DNA of 64,000 nucleotides from Candidatus Azophilus lithoversatilis (GTDB lineage Bacteria; Pseudomonadota; Gammaproteobacteria; Pseudomonadales; Azotimanducaceae): NCBI GenBank assembly GCA_028278675.1, contig JAQAJJ010000003.1, positions 125,042 to 189,041 of the forward strand, read 5' to 3'. Shown piece by piece: positions 26,025 to 33,453 of this stretch (position 1 is its first letter; each line of letters starts with the position of its first letter). The notes under the pieces were generated by a model. It saw only the letters and a program-made list of their open reading frames with translations, ran no database searches and was not told where the DNA came from. The position numbers and the translations under genes were made by a program.

Positions 26025-26788
26025 TAGCGGAAAAGGTCCTCGTCAAGCGGACGCACGATCATGGCTGCCGCCTCCGCGCTGCTCTGCGCGCCGAGGCCCT
26101 TGGCCAGCACCAGCGGCATCCGTTCGGTGGTCTCGCCCATCAGCAAGGTGGCGGCTGCGGCGATGGCGTCGGCGCGATTGATGAGCGTGACCTTGAGCTC
26201 GCGCCCGAAAAGGTCCGCACCGCCGCGATGGTCGTCGAGCACCTCAACGCCCGCCGCGCCGATGGCCACGCCCACGGTGCCCAAGCGCCAGGGTCGGTTT
26301 TGGCTGTCGGTGATGAGCACACCGACTTCAATGCCGGTCAGCTCGGCCATGCGGTTGCGCAGTGCCGTCGCCGAACGGTCCGGATCGACCGGTAGCAGCA
26401 GCGCCTGCTCACCACCGCCGTGATCAATGTTCGACTGATCGATGCCGGCGTTGGCGCATACCAGCCCCAGCCGGTGACGAACGATCAGAATGCCCGGGCG
26501 CTGGCGCAGGACCTCGGTCGACTCGTCGAGAATGAGCTGGACCAAGCGCGGATCCTTATCCGTTTCAGCACCAAGGCCGATGGCCTCGGCCGAAGGTTCC
26601 ACGTCGCCGAGATCAACCTGCCGCCCCTCCGCCTTGGAGACGACCTTCTGCGCGACGCAGACCACGTCGCCACGTTCGAGCTTGAGGCCGGCCCCGTCCA
26701 TGGCAGCTAAGGCCAGCGCCGCGAGATCGTCGCCCGCTTGGACCATGGGCAGCCCTGGAACCGGCGCCAGATGCAGGGCGGCGGTCAT
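26024..26788 (-). CDS. cofE: Coenzyme F420:L-glutamate ligase (stand-alone CofE)
   Basis: A 254-residue CofE that adds L-glutamates to F420-0. It shows GDVVCVAQKVVSKAEGR near residue 38, GLVCANAGIDQSN near 110 and ITDSQNRPWRLGTVGVAIG near 160. Actinobacterial FbiB has an extra C-terminal FMN reductase domain of ~200 residues that reduces dehydro-F420; this protein lacks it. If the pathway here starts from phosphoenolpyruvate, the reductase must be encoded elsewhere. The chosen ATG overlaps the npdG stop (TGATG). Confidence 0.93.
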   Translation of the reverse strand: MTAALHLAPVPGLPMVQAGDDLAALALAAMDGAGLKLERGDVVCVAQKVVSKAEGRQVDLGDVEPSAEAIGLGAETDKDPRLVQLILDESTEVLRQRPGILIVRHRLGLVCANAGIDQSNIDHGGGEQALLLPVDPDRSATALRNRMAELTGIEVGVLITDSQNRPWRLGTVGVAIGAAGVEVLDDHRGGADLFGRELKVTLINRADAIAAAATLLMGETTERMPLVLAKGLGAQSSAEAAAMIVRPLDEDLFR

Positions 26789-27465
26789 CAGTGGTCGGAC
26801 TGGCCGACGATCTTGATGCCGGAGTGGGAGATGTCGTGGCGGCGGTTGATTTGAATCAGAATCGACGTGAGTGCCTCCGCAGCGGCCGAATTCTCGATCG
26901 GCCCCGCGTGCCAGCCGGTCATGCCCGCCTCCTCGGTGAGCTGCATCACCTTGTCCCGAGCCGCTTTCTTGTTGCCGGCAATGAGCACGTCGCATTCGAT
27001 TTGCACGTCTTCCTGCAACAGGTGGGCGGCGACGTTCTGATAGGCGGTAACCACCATGACCTCCTCGCCGAGCAGGTCCTGGGCCCGCTTGCCGGCGCTG
27101 CCTTGCGGCGGCAACTGGACGGTGCCGACCTTGGGCGGCACTAGGGGCACGGTGACGTCGATGAGAATCTTGCCTGCCAGAGCGTCCTTGACCCCGGCCA
27201 AAGTCGAAAGCTGATGCTCCGCCGGCACCGTGAGCACCACGATGTCGCCCGCCGCCGCGGCGTCAGCGTTCTCCATGGGCATGGCAGGGGTGTCCGGGCT
27301 GATGGCCTGCAGGTCGGCTACCGCCCGCTCAGCCTTTGGCAGCGTCCGCGAGCCAATGATGATCCGGTATCCGGCCTTCGACCAGCGAATGGCGAGGCCG
27401 GTGCCGAGATCTCCGGTGCCGCCAAGGATGGCGATGGTTTCCTTGTCGTTGTCGATGTCTGACAT
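26788..27465 (-). CDS. npdG: F420H2:NADP+ oxidoreductase
   Basis: A 225-residue NADP-dependent F420 reductase that exchanges hydride between NADPH and F420. N-terminal IAILGGTGDLGTGLAIRWSK is the NADP-binding loop; GSRTLPKA provides the usual phosphate-binding Ser-Arg. Later stretches DVTVPLVPP and VTAYQNVAAHLLQ match the family. It is first in the operon npdG-cofE-cofD-cofC-fbiC, with GGGAAG before its ATG. It supplies reduced F420 for LLM oxidoreductases, four of which are in this window. The operon promoter must lie between 27466 and the divergent LLM gene. Confidence 0.92.
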   Translation of the reverse strand: MSDIDNDKETIAILGGTGDLGTGLAIRWSKAGYRIIIGSRTLPKAERAVADLQAISPDTPAMPMENADAAAAGDIVVLTVPAEHQLSTLAGVKDALAGKILIDVTVPLVPPKVGTVQLPPQGSAGKRAQDLLGEEVMVVTAYQNVAAHLLQEDVQIECDVLIAGNKKAARDKVMQLTEEAGMTGWHAGPIENSAAAEALTSILIQINRRHDISHSGIKIVGQSDH

Positions 27466-27551
27466 AAGCGCTTCCCAAAAGCCCCTTCAAAAAGGGTGCG
27501 ATTATGAAGGCAAATGCCCGCTCGGTGCCATTGTTGAGCGAGGGATCCCTG

Positions 27552-27580
27552 CTCCGAGGGGGCCCCACCCTCGTCTTGAA
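27552..27580 (-). repeat. Repeat B copy 3, between npdG and divergent LLM gene
   Basis: A diverged copy of the hairpin seen at 13148-13180 and 16459-16490; on the minus strand it reads TTCAAGACGAGGGTGGGGCC. It sits in the 191-base divergent promoter region of the F420 operon and the LLM gene. Confidence 0.5.
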
Positions 27581-27656
27581 TCGGGGGAATCCCATTCCCC
27601 GTCGCCGACATTTGCCCTATGGTGTGCGGCTCAATTCAATACTAGGGAGACAACCC

Positions 27657-28571
27657 ATGCGCATCGGCACCATGATTGGCGCGGACGGCACCAGCAACAC
27701 CCTCGACAGCGTCATCGGCAAGGCCAAGGAGGCGGAAGCAGCCGGGCTCGACAACGTCTGGCTGGCCAACATTTTTTCCTTCGACGCCATCTCCACCTTG
27801 GCCTTGATTGGCCGCGAAACCGAACGGGTCGGCCTTGGCACGGCGGTCACGCCCACCTATCCCCGGCATCCAACCGCTATCGCCCAGCAGGCGCTGACCG
27901 CCCAAGCGGCCAGCAGGGGGCGATTCACGCTCGGCATCGGGCTGTCCCACAAGCTGGTCATCGAGGACATGCTCGGCCTCTCCTACGAGCGGCGGGCCGC
28001 CCACATGCGTGAGTACCTCGAAGTGCTCATGCAGTTGGTCCGGGGCGAGACCGCCAACTACGACGGCGACGAATACCGGGTGCATGGCCTCGCCTTGGAC
28101 ATCCCCGGCTCAGAGGGCCTCAAGGTGGTGGTCGCCGCCCTCGGGCCAGCCATGCTGAAGATTGCCGGAGAGCTGGCGGACGGCACCAACACCTGGATGG
28201 TAGGGCCGAAGACCATGGACGCCCACATCGTGAAGCGGCTCACCGCGGCCGCCGACGCTGCCGGCAGGCCAGCGCCGCAGATCGTTGGCGGCTACCCCAT
28301 CGCCCTGACCACGAAACCCGACGAGGCGCGCGCGGAAATCGCGAAGAACCTCGTGATCTACGGGCAGTTGCCAAGCTATCGCGCCATGCTCGACCGGGAA
28401 GGCGTGGCGGGGCCGGCGGACATCGCCATACTCGGCGATGAAAACCTGCTTCGCGGCGAAATCAAGCGCTTGGAGGATGCCGGGGTCACCGACTTCAATG
28501 CCGCCATCATGAATGTCGAGGATGGCGCCTACGAACGCACCCTCGAGTTCCTCGCCAGCCTGAAGGGATGA
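27657..28571 (+). CDS. LLM-class oxidoreductase, probably F420-dependent
   Basis: A 304-residue luciferase-like enzyme. It begins MRIGTMIGADGTSNTLDSV and carries EAAGLDNVWLANIFSFDAI, RVGLGTAVTPTYPRHPTAIA, GRFTLGIGLSHKLVIEDMLG and IAGELADGTNTWMVGP, the pattern of F420-dependent LLM reductases in actinobacteria. AGGGAG precedes the ATG. It is divergent from npdG across 191 bases, so shared regulation with F420 synthesis is likely. Substrate unknown. Confidence 0.87.
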   Translation: MRIGTMIGADGTSNTLDSVIGKAKEAEAAGLDNVWLANIFSFDAISTLALIGRETERVGLGTAVTPTYPRHPTAIAQQALTAQAASRGRFTLGIGLSHKLVIEDMLGLSYERRAAHMREYLEVLMQLVRGETANYDGDEYRVHGLALDIPGSEGLKVVVAALGPAMLKIAGELADGTNTWMVGPKTMDAHIVKRLTAAADAAGRPAPQIVGGYPIALTTKPDEARAEIAKNLVIYGQLPSYRAMLDREGVAGPADIAILGDENLLRGEIKRLEDAGVTDFNAAIMNVEDGAYERTLEFLASLKG

Positions 28572-28591
28572 TCGATTGGCGCCGCCCACGA

Positions 28592-28681
28592 GGGCATCCC
28601 TAAAACTCAGGGACGCCCCAGAAGACTGCGTTCGTTCCGTACCACGCCGGGCGCGCGCTAGTCGTGCGGCGGCGTGGTACG
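28592..28681. terminator. Two hairpins between convergent genes
   Basis: 28592-28618 forms a stem of GGGCATCCCT with AGGGACGCCC (one mismatch). 28638-28681 forms a perfect 12-bp stem, CGTACCACGCCG with CGGCGTGGTACG, around a 20-base loop. No T-run follows, so they may be Rho-assisted bidirectional terminators or a repeat-derived palindrome. They separate the LLM gene from the carotenoid oxygenase. Confidence 0.5.
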
Positions 28682-28685
28682 CAGG

Positions 28686-30038
28686 TCAATCCGCGACCGA
28701 TGCCGGAATCCAGCTGCCATGGAAGCCATTCGGGACACGCGGCAGTTCGACCGACGCGACGGGCTCATTGTCCATCGTTGCCGCATCCATGATGACGAAG
28801 CGGCTGCTGTCCGAGTGGGCATCGTAAACGAACGTCATCAGGTAGCCGTCGTCCTCGCTCTTCGGGTCGGCCGAGGGCGCGAACACCGCTTCGCCGCCGA
28901 CGCGGCCCCGGCCGAGCTCGATCGCCGAACGTGCGCCGGTCTCCCGGTCGTACTTCAAAATGGCGCCCGAGGCGCTCATCGGATCTTCCGGCGTACCCGG
29001 TTCGGACATACTCATCATGTAGCCGTAGCGGTGCTTGAGGCCGATGACGCTGTCGGCGACCCGGGGGAATTCGGCGGAGCGGTCGTCCACCTGCTCCTCG
29101 CGGACCTTTCCGGTGCGGGTGTCGATGGTGAACCGCCACAGCTCCGGCGGCGGAAAGTCCATGGACGATTCGCGCCACATGTGGCTGAAACGGGCGACGT
29201 CGAGCACGATGGCATCGCCGTCCTCGTAGGAATTCAAGGGGTGGAAGACATAGCAGGGATTGATGTCGTACCAGGTCACCTGCTCGTCCGTGCCGTTGCG
29301 CGGCATCACGCCGAGGCGGGCCGGGTAGTTGTCGTCCCAGCGGATGGGCATTTCACCGCTCATCGCCAGTTCCATGTTGAACACCGCCGGCAGGTCCATG
29401 AACACGACGTGGTTCCGGGTAATGTTGAAGTCGTGCATCATGGTCGGCCCGCCAACTGTGATGTTCTCCACCTGCGCCAGCTTGCCGTCTGCCGATACCC
29501 GCAGGTAGCGCAGGTAGGGCGGCATGGCCGAGTAGCCGAAGGCGAGCAACTCGCCGGTGACCGGGCAGATCTTCGGGTGGGCGGTGAATGAGCCGTTCAG
29601 GACGCCGTCAAAGTCGGTAGCGCCCAGGGTGCCGAGCTCGCCGTCGATCACGTAGGGGAAGTGGCCTTCCTCGAGCGCGAGTATCTTGCCGGCATGGCCG
29701 ATGACGTGGGTGTTGGCCTTCGATGACTTCATGTCCATCAACACGGCGGGGTCGAGAATGTCGGTGGACGGATTGGCGATGAAGGGCGTTTGCACATAGC
29801 GGTTGCGGTACCACTCGGCGCGGCCGTCACGAACCCTGACACCATGCAGCATGCCGTCGCCAAAGAACGGGTGGGTGCTCGTCCCGGTGAAGGGATTGGC
29901 GCCGTTGCGCACGAAACGGCCATCGAGTTCGGCGGGAATGGTCCCGGTCACCTTCAACGTCGTGAGCGTGCGCTCCTCGCTGATGGGGCGGCCGTTGCCG
30001 CGCAGGTGGACCGGTGTGTCGTCAATAACTTCTGCCAT
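28686..30038 (-). CDS. Carotenoid oxygenase (RPE65/CCD-family) protein
   Basis: A 450-residue seven-bladed-propeller non-heme iron dioxygenase. Four iron-binding histidines are present: His154 in SFTAHPKICP, His202 in TMMHDFNIT, His266 in YVFHPLNSYE and His440 in NGFHGSWIP. The start MAEVIDDTPV has a GGGAG site. Members cleave carotenoids, apocarotenoids, stilbenes or lignostilbenes. No carotenoid synthesis gene is nearby. A TetR gene and putative operator lie divergently upstream, so expression may be induced by a substrate. NGANPF and FFGDGMLHGV near residues 45-65 are also typical for the family. Confidence 0.92.
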   Translation of the reverse strand: MAEVIDDTPVHLRGNGRPISEERTLTTLKVTGTIPAELDGRFVRNGANPFTGTSTHPFFGDGMLHGVRVRDGRAEWYRNRYVQTPFIANPSTDILDPAVLMDMKSSKANTHVIGHAGKILALEEGHFPYVIDGELGTLGATDFDGVLNGSFTAHPKICPVTGELLAFGYSAMPPYLRYLRVSADGKLAQVENITVGGPTMMHDFNITRNHVVFMDLPAVFNMELAMSGEMPIRWDDNYPARLGVMPRNGTDEQVTWYDINPCYVFHPLNSYEDGDAIVLDVARFSHMWRESSMDFPPPELWRFTIDTRTGKVREEQVDDRSAEFPRVADSVIGLKHRYGYMMSMSEPGTPEDPMSASGAILKYDRETGARSAIELGRGRVGGEAVFAPSADPKSEDDGYLMTFVYDAHSDSSRFVIMDAATMDNEPVASVELPRVPNGFHGSWIPASVAD

Positions 30039-30173
30039 CGCTGGAATCTCCCTGTCTTCTGGTAGCACCCCTAGCCGAACCCGCTGTGCCGGTGGACGGT
30101 GGAAGGAACCCTTCCTTGACACCAGATCGGACGGCCGGGAGCAAAGGCGGCTATCATAGTCTGCGGGGCAGGA

Positions 30174-30195
30174 TAAATCTACCGATGGTAATTTA
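30174..30195. promoter_or_regulatory. Imperfect palindrome, candidate TetR operator
   Basis: TAAATCTACC and GGTAATTTA form inverted arms around GAT with one bulged base. It is AT-rich in a GC-rich background and sits six bases before the TetR start codon, in the divergent region with the carotenoid oxygenase. Typical place for autoregulation. Confidence 0.5.
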
Positions 30196-30200
30196 ATGGG

Positions 30201-30848
30201 ATGAGCCGTCACGCGCCATCATCCGGCGCCGCGCCGCGCCGACCCGGCAGGCCAGCGGGACGCACTGCCGCTGACGGGGCCATTGCCGATCGCGAAGTGC
30301 TGCTTGCGGCAGCCGAAATGCTGATTCGCGCCAAAGGCCCGGATGTGTCGCTGCAAGCGATCGCGGCCGAGGCCGGCGTCACCAAGCCCAGCCTGTACCG
30401 TGGCGTGGGCGACCGGGATGCTCTGGTCATGGCGCTGGCAGAGCGGTTGGCGGCGCGCATGTCGGAATCGCTTTCCCGGCTGGTGGCCGAGGCGCCAGCG
30501 CCGCGTCAGGGGCTGCGCAACCTGGTTGCCGGCTATCTGCAGCTCGCCGCCCGCGAAAGGCACCTGTACCTGTTTGTCACGGCGGGCGGCGCCCGAGAGG
30601 ACCGGGTTCGGCAGTCGCTGCGCCTCGCCGATGGCGCGGCCGGTCAGTTCGCCGAACCCATCGCCGCCTACCGGGCAGCGCAGGGTGCGGATGCCGAGGT
30701 GGCCACGGTCTGGTCCTACGGGTTGCTGGGGGCGCTGCACTTCGTGACGCTGTGGTGGTTGCGCGAACCCACCGGCGACATGGAACGGGTCATCGAGCAG
30801 ATTTCCGAATTGCTGTGGTCGGGATTGGGGCTGGAGAAGGGCCTCTGA
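30201..30848 (+). CDS. TetR-family transcriptional regulator
   Basis: A 215-residue regulator. After a basic proline/arginine-rich tail (residues 1-25) comes the TetR helix-turn-helix: ILxAA-like VLLAAAEMLIRAKGPDVSLQ, IAAEAGVTKPSLYRGVGDRD at about residues 32-75. The C-terminal ligand domain is helical and variable. Note Arg-Gly-Val in place of the common Tyr-x-His/Phe after SLY. It faces the carotenoid oxygenase gene and overlaps the MFS transporter start, suggesting that it controls both. The palindrome at 30174-30195 is the likely operator. Ligand unknown. Confidence 0.9.
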   Translation: MSRHAPSSGAAPRRPGRPAGRTAADGAIADREVLLAAAEMLIRAKGPDVSLQAIAAEAGVTKPSLYRGVGDRDALVMALAERLAARMSESLSRLVAEAPAPRQGLRNLVAGYLQLAARERHLYLFVTAGGAREDRVRQSLRLADGAAGQFAEPIAAYRAAQGADAEVATVWSYGLLGALHFVTLWWLREPTGDMERVIEQISELLWSGLGLEKGL

Positions 30849-32239
30849 AACGGTACCCGACCGGGCACCTGAACCTCCGGGACAGTGTGCTGTTCGTGCT
30901 CGGCGCACCCGGATGGCAGATCACGTCAACCATCGTCGTTTCCATCGGCATCTACTTTTACCTTCCGCCGGAAGGCGCCGGGCTTCAAGTTCAGGTTTCC
31001 GAAGAGATTTTCCTTGGCGTGCTGACGGCCTACGGACTGGCGCGGCTGATCGGCGGCCTGATCGACTCGCTGGCCGACCCGCTGGTCGGCCACTACTCGG
31101 ATCGTTCGCGCACAAGGTTTGGCCGGCGCAGGATTTTCCTGGCGTTTGGACTGGTCCCAATGGCCGTGACCCCGGCGTTGCTGTTCTTTCCGCCGGGAGA
31201 GCCCGGCAGCCACGGCGTGTTCATCTACCTGACGGTGCTGCTCTGCCTGTATTACATCTTCTTCACGGTGTACGTCGCGCCCTACAACGCGCTGGTGCCG
31301 GAACTGGCGAACACCGAAGCGGAACGGGTTGAACTGATGCGGCTGCGCTCGGCGGTCGGCGGCTCCATCGCCATGGCCTACGGCATCCTGTGGCTGGCGG
31401 GCATCAAGTTGTTCCGGGAGCTGGGCATGGATGCGAACACCGCAGTGCAGGTGGTTGTGGTCATTTCCTGCGTGGTTTCATTCGTGTTCTGCCTGTGCCC
31501 GCTGTTCGTGGTGCGCGAACAGGAGATGCGCTACCAGCCGAGCGCCATGAACATGCGCCGGGCGCTTGCCACAACGCTGAGGAACGGGCCCTTTCTCACC
31601 TACCTGTTCGCACAGGTGATATTCGCTCTGGGCATCCACATGAGCGGGCCGGCCATACCCTACTTCGCCCGCGTGATCCTGGGCCGGGATGAAGGGTTCG
31701 CGGCGGTTCTTTCGCTGAGCATGCTGCCCGGCATCCTGATCGGCTTCGTGTTCATTCAGCATGTTGTGGACCGGATCGGCACCAAGATGACGCTGGTGGT
31801 CTCCATCCTGATCCTGGGGATCGCCCATGTGCCCTACGGGCTGCTCACGCCGAGCGTCCCGGGTGATGCCCATGACTTCCTGAACCTCGCCGTGGTGGTG
31901 GGGCTGTCCGCACTCAAGGGACTGGCGATTGCCGGCATCATGATCCTGCCAACAGTCATTCTGGGCCAACTGATCGATCTCGATCAGGCGCGCACGGGGG
32001 CCGGCCGCTCAGCCATGTACTACGGCGTTCAGGGCCTGATGACCAAGTGGGTGCACGCGGCCTCGGCAACCCTGATGAGCTTTCTGCTGTCGGCCTACGG
32101 CAGAAGCGCGGCGGAACCGATGGGGGTGCTGTTATTCGGGCCGGTTGCGGGCGGCCTGTGCCTGGTCGCCGCCGGCTTCTACGCTTTCTACCCGGAAAAA
32201 CGGGTGCGCGCCGAGGCCCGGGGGCTGATCGATACCTGA
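30815..32239 (+). CDS. GPH-type MFS transporter (MelB-like glycoside/cation symporter family)
   Basis: About 474 residues with 12 hydrophobic segments. The loop between helices 2 and 3 reads GHYSDRSRTRFGRRRIFLAF, typical of the GPH family (MelB, xylose, glucuronide transporters); AYGILWLAGI and QVIFALGIHMSG are membrane stretches. Start is uncertain: GTG 30815 is in frame, but a CTG at 30845 with GGAGAAGGG just upstream, overlapping the TetR stop (CTGA), is equally attractive. It belongs to a tetR-MFS operon divergent from the carotenoid oxygenase. In many genomes such GPH proteins carry non-sugar substrates, so import of the oxygenase substrate or export of its product is possible. Confidence 0.82.
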   Translation: MVGIGAGEGPLKRYPTGHLNLRDSVLFVLGAPGWQITSTIVVSIGIYFYLPPEGAGLQVQVSEEIFLGVLTAYGLARLIGGLIDSLADPLVGHYSDRSRTRFGRRRIFLAFGLVPMAVTPALLFFPPGEPGSHGVFIYLTVLLCLYYIFFTVYVAPYNALVPELANTEAERVELMRLRSAVGGSIAMAYGILWLAGIKLFRELGMDANTAVQVVVVISCVVSFVFCLCPLFVVREQEMRYQPSAMNMRRALATTLRNGPFLTYLFAQVIFALGIHMSGPAIPYFARVILGRDEGFAAVLSLSMLPGILIGFVFIQHVVDRIGTKMTLVVSILILGIAHVPYGLLTPSVPGDAHDFLNLAVVVGLSALKGLAIAGIMILPTVILGQLIDLDQARTGAGRSAMYYGVQGLMTKWVHAASATLMSFLLSAYGRSAAEPMGVLLFGPVAGGLCLVAAGFYAFYPEKRVRAEARGLIDT

Positions 32240-32349
32240 ACGGGGAACGCCAAGGTCAACCGTCGAGAATCCCCGGACGCTCTCCAGCCGGCATGTCCAA
32301 TGGATCCCCGGCATCAACCGGATCGAGAATGCCGCACTCGGTTGGACTA

Positions 32350-32523
32350 GGGCCTGTTAACACGACTTGGGTTGGCCCTGCCGGGAGCCGTTTTTTCTCC
32401 GGGCAAGGCGGAGCGAGCGCGGTGTGGCCATAGTCACATGGGACCCCTCGCTCCCCGAGCTGAGGGCTCCGATTGACGCGACCTGGGGCGTAACAGGGCT
32501 AACCCAAGCGTGTTAACAGGCCC
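32350..32523. mobile_element. MITE-like element, copy 2 (inverted relative to copy 1)
   Basis: 174 bp, TA at both flanks, inverted ends starting GGGCCTGTTAACACGACTTG. Internal bases 32370-32425 match the minus strand of copy 1 (18299-18459). Its last base plus the TA form the TAG stop of the LLM gene at 32523, so insertion defined that protein's C-terminus. It also lies downstream of the MFS gene, between two convergent transcripts. Confidence 0.85.
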
Positions 32524-33446
32524 TAGTTCAATGCCGCCACTGCCGGCAATACCCGCTCGATCAACAAGCGGGTTTGGGCGACGAATTCCTCGGTGCCGTT
32601 GGCGATGGGGCGCAGGATGAACTTGTGGACGCCGGCGTCTCGGAAGCGTTGCAGCAGCGCCATGATGTCCTCACGGTCGCCGACAGCTAGGAAGCCGTCC
32701 GCGGGCTTGTCGAGCCGTTGCGTCAGAAACTCACTGTAACGGGTGACGATCGGCTCCTGCGCGCTGCCGAAGCGGAAGGCGAAGCCGGCGCCGTAGTGGT
32801 CCTCGTCGATCGGCCGGCCGAGTTCGGCGGCGCGCGCCTTGATGGCCGTGATCACCGGCTCGACTTCGGCTGGCGACTCGATGCCCGCCTGCCAGCCGGT
32901 GCCCCACTTGGCGGTGCGCTCGATCGCCTGGGGTGCCGCGCCGCCCACCCAGAGCGGCAGCGGTTGCTGCACGGGCTTGGGGGCGATGCTGGCGTCCGAG
33001 AGCTGGAAATGTTGGCCTTCGAAGGTCACTGATTCCTCCCGCCACAGGCGCGAGAGGATCTCCAAGCCCTCCGCGCTGCGCTTGCCCCGGCCCCGGGTGG
33101 GGGTGCCGGTGGCGGTGTAGTCCCGGCAGCGGCTGCTGCCGACGCCGAAGGCGGGCAGCAGCCGGCCTTCGCTCAAGACATCGATGGTGGCGCAGGCCTT
33201 GGCGGTGACGACCGGGTCGCGCAGGCCCAAGCTCGCTACGTTCATCCCGAACTTGAGAGTGCGCGTCGCCCCCGCCAGAGCCGCCATGACGCTCATGCAC
33301 TCCAAGTTGGGGTCCGGCCCGATCAGGCGGTCGCTTTGCCAGATGGAATCCACCCCGCCGTTGTCGCACAGGTCAACCCAGCGCCAGAAGCCCTTGGCGT
33401 CCTCGAAGGGGAAGTTGGCGATGCCGAGGCCAACGCCAACCGTCAT
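32523..33446 (-). CDS. LLM-class flavin/F420-dependent oxidoreductase
   Basis: A 307-residue luciferase-like protein. Segments: MTVGVGLGIANFPFEDA, CDNGGVDSIWQSDRLIGPDP, LSEGRLLPAFGVGSSRCRDY near 92-111, FEGQHFQLSDASIAPKPVQQ and PLPLWVGGAAPQAIERTA. It starts seven bases after the gapA stop, so it is the third gene of the gap2-gapA-LLM unit. The stop codon is formed at a MITE insertion site, so the C-terminus may have changed recently. Cofactor and substrate unknown. Confidence 0.85.
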   Translation of the reverse strand: MTVGVGLGIANFPFEDAKGFWRWVDLCDNGGVDSIWQSDRLIGPDPNLECMSVMAALAGATRTLKFGMNVASLGLRDPVVTAKACATIDVLSEGRLLPAFGVGSSRCRDYTATGTPTRGRGKRSAEGLEILSRLWREESVTFEGQHFQLSDASIAPKPVQQPLPLWVGGAAPQAIERTAKWGTGWQAGIESPAEVEPVITAIKARAAELGRPIDEDHYGAGFAFRFGSAQEPIVTRYSEFLTQRLDKPADGFLAVGDREDIMALLQRFRDAGVHKFILRPIANGTEEFVAQTRLLIERVLPAVAALN

Positions 33447-33453
33447 GGACCGC

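Noticed and set aside
26789-26995. Longer cofE start
   Set aside because: Would add 69 Arg/His-rich residues antisense-like to npdG sequence; ATG 26788 fits length and the overlap pattern.
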